Positions 34,223 through 38,762 of a stretch of 38,762 bases of DNA are shown here, piece after piece (the stretch's first letter is position 1; every line of letters begins with the position of its first letter). The stretch is from Clostridium algoriphilum (lineage in GTDB: Bacteria; Bacillota; Clostridia; Clostridiales; Clostridiaceae): assembly GCF_020443705.1 (NCBI RefSeq), contig NZ_JAIZZK010000034.1, forward strand, positions 1 through 38,762, in the 5' to 3' direction. Position numbers and translations under genes: made by a program. A model generated the notes under the pieces. The model was not told the origin of the DNA. It did not search any database and saw nothing but the letters and a program-made list of their open reading frames with translations.

Positions 34223-34257
34223 ACGTAAGGATAGCATTGATAATACTATCCTTACGT
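34223..34257. terminator. Hairpin after the Res gene
   Basis: ACGTAAGGATAG pairs perfectly with CTATCCTTACGT around an 11-nt loop, 20 bases after the Res stop. There is no T-run, so it may act as a transcript stabiliser or weak terminator before remA. Confidence 0.55.
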
Positions 34258-34293
34258 ATAAATATAAAACAAAAAACGAACAGGAGGCAAAGG

Positions 34294-34554
34294 ATGAGTA
34301 ATAAGTTGATAGACATCGGGTTTGGAAATAGTGTCTCAGCAAATACATTGGTGGGCATAGTCAACCCCGAATCAGCTCCTATAAAAAAAATAATCCATGA
34401 AGCAAGGGATAGAGGTATGTTAATTGATGCTACTTATGGGAGACAAACCAGAGCAGTTATAATCACAGCTAATGATCATGTTATTTTATCAGCTGTTCAA
34501 TCTAAAACTGTTTCACATAGATTATGTGTTAAAAATGAGGAATGTTTAGACTAA
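34294..34554 (+). CDS. remA: RemA-family (DUF370) DNA-binding regulator
   Basis: This 86-residue protein matches the Bacillus RemA signature closely: [72 protein letters not shown]. RemA is a ring-forming DNA-binding protein that activates matrix and osmolyte genes in Bacillus subtilis. I start at the ATG after CAGGAGGC. Chromosomal copies usually sit near gmk; a plasmid copy after a restriction operon is odd and could affect surface or defence genes. Confidence 0.93.
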   Translation: MSNKLIDIGFGNSVSANTLVGIVNPESAPIKKIIHEARDRGMLIDATYGRQTRAVIITANDHVILSAVQSKTVSHRLCVKNEECLD

Positions 34555-34726
34555 TTGAAGAATAATAAAAAGTAAAAGATAACTAATTGTACTCATTATT
34601 CTTAGCGAATTATATGAAGTTTAACAACTATAAGAAGATGGGACGATGTGTTAGTTGAAACATATACTAAAAATAGTGAAATACTTGCTATATGGGATGA
34701 TGTAATTTAGAAGATAGGAGATTAAC

Positions 34727-35941
34727 ATGAAAAAGTATCTAAGTTTTCTTTTGGGATTAATACTTATTTTAAGCTTAACCGGATGTTCAAGTCTAACTGA
34801 AAATGCCACAACAGGAGTGTCTACTGAACAACAAGTAACAAATAAGATTATAACTAAGGAAACACCTCAACAAAAGAAAAATACAACATCAGTTAACACT
34901 GATATAAAGGCTGTAAATGACACTCTAAAAGTTTCTTATATAAATGTAGGGCAAGCAGATAGTATTTTAATACAACAAGGCTCAAGCTCCATGTTAATAG
35001 ATGCAGGAAACAATTCAGATTCAGAAACAGTAAAAAATTATATATCAAATCAAGGGATTACTAAATTAGATTTTGTAGTAGGAACCCATCCTCATGAGGA
35101 TCACATAGGGGGATTAGACTACATAATAAATAGCTTACAAATAGGTAAAGTATATATGCCTAAAAGAACTGCAACAACTAAAACTTTTACGGATGTGGTT
35201 AATGCTATTAAGAATAAAGGATTAAAAATTACAGTACCTGTTCCAAGACAAAGTTTTAAGTTGGGGGAAGCTACATGTACTATATTAGCTCCTAATGGTA
35301 GTGGATACGAAGATGTTAATAATGAGTCTATAGTTATTAAAGTAACATTTGGAAGCAATTCATTCTTATTTACTGGGGATGCAGAAGATGTATCAGAAAA
35401 AGAAATGTTATCGAAAGGTTACAATCTTAAAGCTGATGTATTGAAAGTTGGGCATCATGGAAGTTATTCTTCTACTACACAAGAATTTCTAAATAAAGTG
35501 AATCCAAAGTATGCAGTTATCAGTGTTGGTAAGAATAATAGTTATGATCATCCTCATAAAGAAAATATAGATAGACTAAAGACAAAAAATATTCCTGTGT
35601 ACAGAACTGACGAATGTGGAACTATTATTGTTACTAGTAATGGTAAGAACATATCTTTTAATGTTAAGCCAGGGAGTTATTCTTATAGTGGAACTGGATC
35701 AACTACTAGTAAATCAAATACTTCATCAAATAATGTGGTTAATAAACTACCTATAAAGACTAATACCACATGCAATGAGAATAATAAGACGGTATACTAT
35801 ACACCAAGCGGAAAGTCATTTCACTATGATAAAAATTGTAGCACTTTAAAAAGAAGTAAAACGATATTAAATGGAACTCAAGAAACAGCAATAGGTTTAG
35901 GACATGCAGATCCTTGTAATATATGTGCAGGAGGTAATTAG
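34727..35941 (+). CDS. Lipoprotein with ComEC-like metallo-beta-lactamase domain
   Basis: This 404-residue protein has a lipobox LTGC (C20), so it should be anchored to the outside of the membrane. A linker leads to a metallo-beta-lactamase domain (about 65-310): metal motif HPHEDH (H121-H126), GDAED and VGHHGSY. This resembles the hydrolase domain of ComEC/Rec2, which degrades the non-transforming DNA strand. The C-terminal 50 residues (YYTPSGKSFHYDKNCSTLK and DPCNICAGG) form a small Cys motif common in secreted nucleases. It may be a secreted DNase or phosphodiesterase. A DUF3006 gene overlaps its stop. Confidence 0.88.
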   Translation: MKKYLSFLLGLILILSLTGCSSLTENATTGVSTEQQVTNKIITKETPQQKKNTTSVNTDIKAVNDTLKVSYINVGQADSILIQQGSSSMLIDAGNNSDSETVKNYISNQGITKLDFVVGTHPHEDHIGGLDYIINSLQIGKVYMPKRTATTKTFTDVVNAIKNKGLKITVPVPRQSFKLGEATCTILAPNGSGYEDVNNESIVIKVTFGSNSFLFTGDAEDVSEKEMLSKGYNLKADVLKVGHHGSYSSTTQEFLNKVNPKYAVISVGKNNSYDHPHKENIDRLKTKNIPVYRTDECGTIIVTSNGKNISFNVKPGSYSYSGTGSTTSKSNTSSNNVVNKLPIKTNTTCNENNKTVYYTPSGKSFHYDKNCSTLKRSKTILNGTQETAIGLGHADPCNICAGGN

Positions 35942-36153
35942 TGAAAGTTATTATTGATAGATTCGAGGGGCTTTATGCAGTATGCGAAAAAGAAGATAGA
36001 ACTATGATAGATGTTAAAAGGATTACCTTACCTTCTGAAGCTAAAGTAGGCGATGTACTAAGTATTGATACTAATATGATTACTATTGATATAAATGAAA
36101 CTGAAAAAAGACATAAAGAAATTGAAAAATTAACTGAAGATCTTTGGAAATAG
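35941..36153 (+). CDS. DUF3006-family small protein
   Basis: This 70-residue protein starts at GTG, sharing one base with the previous TAG (TAGTG), after GGAGG. KVIIDRFEGLYAVCE, then KAEVGD-like EAKVGDVLSID and a helical end are as in DUF3006 proteins. These usually follow ComEC-like metallo-beta-lactamase genes. Their function is unknown; the coupling implies a shared role. Confidence 0.85.
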   Translation: MKVIIDRFEGLYAVCEKEDRTMIDVKRITLPSEAKVGDVLSIDTNMITIDINETEKRHKEIEKLTEDLWK

Positions 36154-36226
36154 AAAAAGGCTTACAAAAGATGATTAGGAGTTATTACATTGGCTATACT
36201 TCTTAGATAGAAGGTGGTGTACTGTT

Positions 36227-36346
36227 ATAGATATTCTAAAGAAGAAGAAAAAAAGTTTTGCTAAAATAGATGTAATAGTTGCACTCGGAGCAATAGTAGT
36301 AGTTCCTGTAGTTATTCCAATTGCATTAACCTTAATATCACAGTAA
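36227..36346 (+). CDS. Possible small membrane peptide with damaged or unusual start
   Basis: The frame reads IDILKKKKKSFAK, then a hydrophobic helix VIVALGAIVVVPVVIPIALTLI and a stop (39 codons). A ribosome site AAGGTGG lies 9 bases before an ATA codon where an ATG would be expected. A GTG at 36217 opens a different frame that would join this one if one base were lost from the A7 run near 36248. It is therefore a small membrane peptide with a rare start, a sequencing slip or a recent loss. Confidence 0.4.
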   Translation: MDILKKKKKSFAKIDVIVALGAIVVVPVVIPIALTLISQ

Positions 36347-36607
36347 AAGGTGGTTGTATCTTAACTGCTTTTTTTATTGAAATAGAATAGATGTAGCCTT
36401 CTAATTAGTGAATTATTTTCTGTAACAGGGGAGCGACAAAAAAATAAAAGAGACTAGTATCAATTAGCCTCATTTAAAAAGAGATATTAAATTTTTATGT
36501 CTTTTATATCTTGTCCACTTTTTTTAGAAATATTCACTGTTTTAAAGATTAAATTATTTAGTTAGTTTTCAGTTAAGATTCATAATTGGATTTTAACTAA
36601 TTAAACG
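36347..36607. other. AT-rich spacer
   Basis: No gene or strong repeat is seen between the possible small peptide and candidate RNA B, apart from a T-run near 36370 that might end the preceding transcript. Confidence 0.4.
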
Positions 36608-36800
36608 TTGATACTGTAAGAATAGGTTAATAGACTTAGATCAGACCAAGTGAATGAATGGAAGGGTAGCCCGTAGGGAAAGTTCCATTAGGGAATGCGG
36701 TAGTAGCAAACGGAAGCGGGGTAGTTAGGTTTTAGTTAAATTTAATAAAAACAGTGTGCCTATGGGTTATAGGCGTGTACTATAAAAGTAATTTATAATT
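36608..36800 (+). ncRNA. Candidate structured RNA, copy B
   Basis: The core at 36639-36711 is the plus-strand counterpart of the segment at 11583-11656. It keeps the AATGGAA/TTCCATT stem, the GGGTAGCCC hairpin and the GCGGTAGTAGCAAAC segment. Further down lies GCCTAT/ATAGGC (about 36758-36774). A promoter-like TTGATA, 17-base spacer and TAGACT lies at 36608-36636. No open frame explains the conservation. The 3' end is not defined. Confidence 0.55.
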
Positions 36801-36970
36801 TTTAGTATGTTTTGTATGAACAAACAAATAAAAATGATGTGTTTTATATTGATAAAAGACAATAAAATAATATAAAATAACTATTAATGTTAATACTAAT
36901 GTAGTATCATATATTAATAAGTAGCTTATCTGACGATTTAGTAGCCAGTATAGAATAATATATAAGCTTA

Positions 36971-37024
36971 GACAATTACATAATAATATGTATTATATAA
37001 GCGACAATTACATAATAATATGTA
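36971..37024. repeat. Two 22-bp direct repeats with inner palindrome
   Basis: GACAATTACATAATAATATGTA occurs at 36971-36992 and 37003-37024 (32-bp period). Each copy holds the palindrome TACATA-ATAA-TATGTA. They could be operators of the nearby small gene or a decayed iteron pair. The flanking DNA at 36800-36970 shows no gene. Confidence 0.6.
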
Positions 37025-37061
37025 CTCACAAACAAATAGTTATTAGCAATAAATATAACTA

Positions 37062-37095
37062 AAAAAAAATGATGTACTGATATACACCATTTTTT
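37062..37095. terminator. Terminator after the minus-strand membrane gene
   Basis: TGATGTA and TATACACCA pair imperfectly, with A8 and T6 flanks on the two sides. This suits termination of the minus-strand 77-residue gene. Confidence 0.6.
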
Positions 37096-37111
37096 AAAAA
37101 TATAAAATATT

Positions 37112-37345
37112 CTATTGATTTTTTACAGTTAAACTGAAATTGATTGTTTTCGTAAAAGCGGAATGATTTATAGTGGCATTTGTAAAAGTACTTAAATTCT
37201 GTGCAACCAGAAATAGTATTATTAGCAAAGTGCATATTATAAATCTTTTGTTTTTTTCTTCTGTTGTTAAATATCTTTGTTCTACAAAAGCCGATAAATA
37301 TGTAACTATTAAACCTATAAAGATTTCTCCTAAAAAATTAATCAT
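37112..37345 (-). CDS. Small two-helix membrane protein
   Basis: This 77-residue protein has two hydrophobic helices (about 4-21 and 34-50) separated by a charged loop EQRYLTTEEKNKR. A perfect AAGGAGGTG lies 6 bases before the ATG, which makes it a convincing gene despite its size. No family is recognised; small holin-like or toxin-like proteins have similar shape. It is flanked by terminators at 37062 and 37504, forming its own unit. Confidence 0.7.
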   Translation of the reverse strand: MINFLGEIFIGLIVTYLSAFVEQRYLTTEEKNKRFIICTLLIILFLVAQNLSTFTNATINHSAFTKTINFSLTVKNQ

Positions 37346-37503
37346 TTTTTTTCACCTCCTTATCGAGGTTTTTTTAAATACGCAATATATAGTTAATAAG
37401 AATAAAATCCTACTACATATGGTATTATAAGTTAGTTATTAAAATAAATCAAGAATAAATATAAGCTTATTAAATATATTAAAAAATTTTGAGAATAAGC
37501 AAT

Positions 37504-37535
37504 AAAAAAAGAGGCAATTAAGTCTCTTTTTATTT
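37504..37535. terminator. Bidirectional terminator
   Basis: AAAAGAG pairs with CTCTTTT with A and T flanks on either side, so it can stop transcripts from both directions. Confidence 0.65.
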
Positions 37536-37571
37536 ATTCTAAGTTTAAAATCCTCTCTAAAAAAACCATAT

Positions 37572-37613
37572 AAAAACAATTCAACATAATTAAAATTATC
37601 TTGAATTGTTTTT
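37572..37613. terminator. Bidirectional terminator
   Basis: AAAAACAATTCAA pairs with TTGAATTGTTTTT, with an inner ATAAT/ATTAT stem. It lies before the res array. Confidence 0.75.
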
Positions 37614-37710
37614 AATTTTCACCCCTATTACAAAAATGTTGGAGGTGGTAATTATTTAAGACCATACTTTTATATTAACTACTAACCTGTATTTTGGGGA
37701 TTTTATAAAA

Positions 37711-37968
37711 GTTCGTGTTTTCACCACAAAACACGAACTATGGCTATATTACTAGGTTTGGGAAAGTATAAGATTGAATTTGCACATAAAGCGAACTTTT
37801 GCTGGACAAAACGTGAACTTATGTGTGAACGAGTAGTATTACAATGCTTAAAATAGTTCGGATAGAGTATACCGTATCCGAACGAGAACTAATAGCCTTG
37901 AAAGTGGCATTATATGGTGGTGAATATACATATAAACCGTTCATGTAATATATGGACTTTAAACGAAC
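37711..37968. promoter_or_regulatory. res-like site array for the serine resolvase
   Basis: Three inverted GTTC...GAAC units precede the resolvase gene. The first is at 37711-37738 (28 bp, arms GTTCGTGTTTT/AAAACACGAAC), the second at 37856-37883 (28 bp, arms GTTCGGATA/TATCCGAAC), and the third at 37939-37968 (30 bp, GTTC/GAAC ends). Between the first two are direct half-sites GCGAAC (37791), GTGAAC (37813) and GTGAAC (37825). 28-bp subsites and mixed inverted/direct half-sites fit resolvase recombination sites. The second site has an AT centre and may be the crossover point. Confidence 0.75.
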
Positions 37969-38001
37969 GATTTAATATAATAAGTACAAAGAGGTGATTA
38001 C

Positions 38002-38577
38002 ATGCAAACTTACTTTTATATCAGAGTTAGTTCAAAAGAACAAAATACCATTAGACAAGAGGTAAAGGCAAAAGAATATAATATACCAAGGAAATGTGTT
38101 TATATTGAGAAGGTTAGTGGTAAGAACGTAACAGAAAGACCAGTCTTAACTAATCTAATGGCATCATTAAAAAACGGTGATAAGCTTATTGTAGATAGCA
38201 TAAGTAGGTTCGCTCGTAACACTAAAGATCTGTTGGAGCTTGTAGAACAATTAAATAGTAAGGGCATTATATTTATATCATTAAAGGAAGCCATAGATAC
38301 TACAACACCTACGGGAGTATTCATGCTCACAGTATTTGGAGCAGTTGCACAACTTGAACGTGACTACCTAAAAGATAGACAGATGGAAGGCATATCAATT
38401 GCAGTAACAGAAGGGAAATATAAAGGACGTAAGTCTATTGAAGTACCGAAGTTATGGGGTAAGTATTACAAGATGTACAAGGAAAACACTATAAAAGCGA
38501 TTGATGCTATGAAAATATTGGAATTAAAGAAAACTACATTCTATAAATTAATTAATCAATATGAAGAGAGCAATTAA
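38002..38577 (+). CDS. Serine resolvase/invertase family recombinase
   Basis: This 191-residue protein has catalytic S10 in YIRVSSKEQN, then DSISRFARNTKDL with the conserved Arg pair, TPTGVFMLTVFGAVAQLERD, and a C-terminal helix-turn-helix (AIDAMKILELKKTTFYKLI). Size and domain order are those of small plasmid resolvases. It most likely resolves plasmid multimers at the array upstream, which also puts its own promoter under its control. AAGAGGTG precedes the ATG. Confidence 0.93.
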   Translation: MQTYFYIRVSSKEQNTIRQEVKAKEYNIPRKCVYIEKVSGKNVTERPVLTNLMASLKNGDKLIVDSISRFARNTKDLLELVEQLNSKGIIFISLKEAIDTTTPTGVFMLTVFGAVAQLERDYLKDRQMEGISIAVTEGKYKGRKSIEVPKLWGKYYKMYKENTIKAIDAMKILELKKTTFYKLINQYEESN

Positions 38578-38629
38578 TGCGGAGCTGCTGCAAGCATTTG
38601 GTATTTAGGACATCATTTATAATACATTC

Positions 38630-38714
38630 AATGTAACAAGTCAACACGTTATGTTACATTCAGAATATCAATACGCACTTAATAAAGTAAACCCATAATG
38701 ATATGGGTTTACTT
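38630..38714. terminator. Inverted repeat and terminator-like hairpin after the resolvase
   Basis: AATGTAAC pairs with GTTACATT (38630-38660). A stronger hairpin AAGTAAACCCAT/ATGGGTTTACTT lies at 38685-38714. The second probably ends the resolvase transcript, though the T-run is short. Confidence 0.55.
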
Positions 38715-38762
38715 GTGTCGACATATAAGAAAAATGCTTAGTTAATTAATTGCTGTAAAATT

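Overview
This window is a very AT-rich stretch of low-GC Gram-positive DNA, most likely a plasmid of a Clostridium-type bacterium. The evidence is strong AGGAGG-type ribosome sites, clostridial-style Rep/Par/conjugation proteins, a CGAAC-N4-GTTTG LexA box and TTATCCACA DnaA boxes. It encodes replication, partition, multimer resolution, conjugation and restriction functions, so it could be a whole plasmid opened at one point, but the ends do not prove this.

Layout. (1) 1-3500 is accessory DNA. It holds a minus-strand operon with a LigD-type ATP-dependent DNA ligase translationally coupled to a 29-residue leader, a LexA-boxed 87-residue gene, a PadR regulator beside a PadR-type operator with a small membrane ORF, and a broken third Rep gene. 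(2) 3740-7140 is replicon 1: AT-rich repeats, ParA and its partner, then a Rep_3-family initiator with five 21-bp iterons and DnaA boxes on both sides. (3) 7640-11390 is replicon 2: centromere-like repeats, an actin-like ParM, a ParR-like partner and, in the opposite orientation, a second Rep with eight iterons. The plasmid therefore looks like a fusion of two replicons. (4) 11437-15351 holds a candidate structured RNA and a three-gene signalling operon: alpha/beta hydrolase, membrane histidine kinase, and a receiver-XRE response regulator. (5) 15720-26367 is the conjugation region. A small XRE regulator with two matching operators is followed by VirB2-like, VirB6-like, PrgI/VirB3, VirB4, GH73 hydrolase and accessory membrane proteins. 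A cluster of inverted repeats (possible oriT) comes next, then a methyltransferase, a Replication-relaxation family protein, an unknown protein and a VirD4-like coupling protein. No standard relaxase is visible. (6) 26827-34203 is a tight three-gene defence-like operon: UvrD/AddB-like helicase-nuclease, type III-style Mod, type III-style Res. (7) 34294-36153 carries a RemA homologue, a ComEC-like metallo-beta-lactamase lipoprotein and a DUF3006 protein. (8) 36600-38577 holds a second copy of the candidate RNA, a small membrane protein, and a serine resolvase preceded by a res-like array.

How the parts fit. The two Rep/Par sets and the resolvase maintain the plasmid. The kinase/regulator operon and the XRE switch are placed to control transfer. 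The helicase-Mod-Res operon probably protects the plasmid or its host. All functional statements rest on motifs read by eye; no database search was run.
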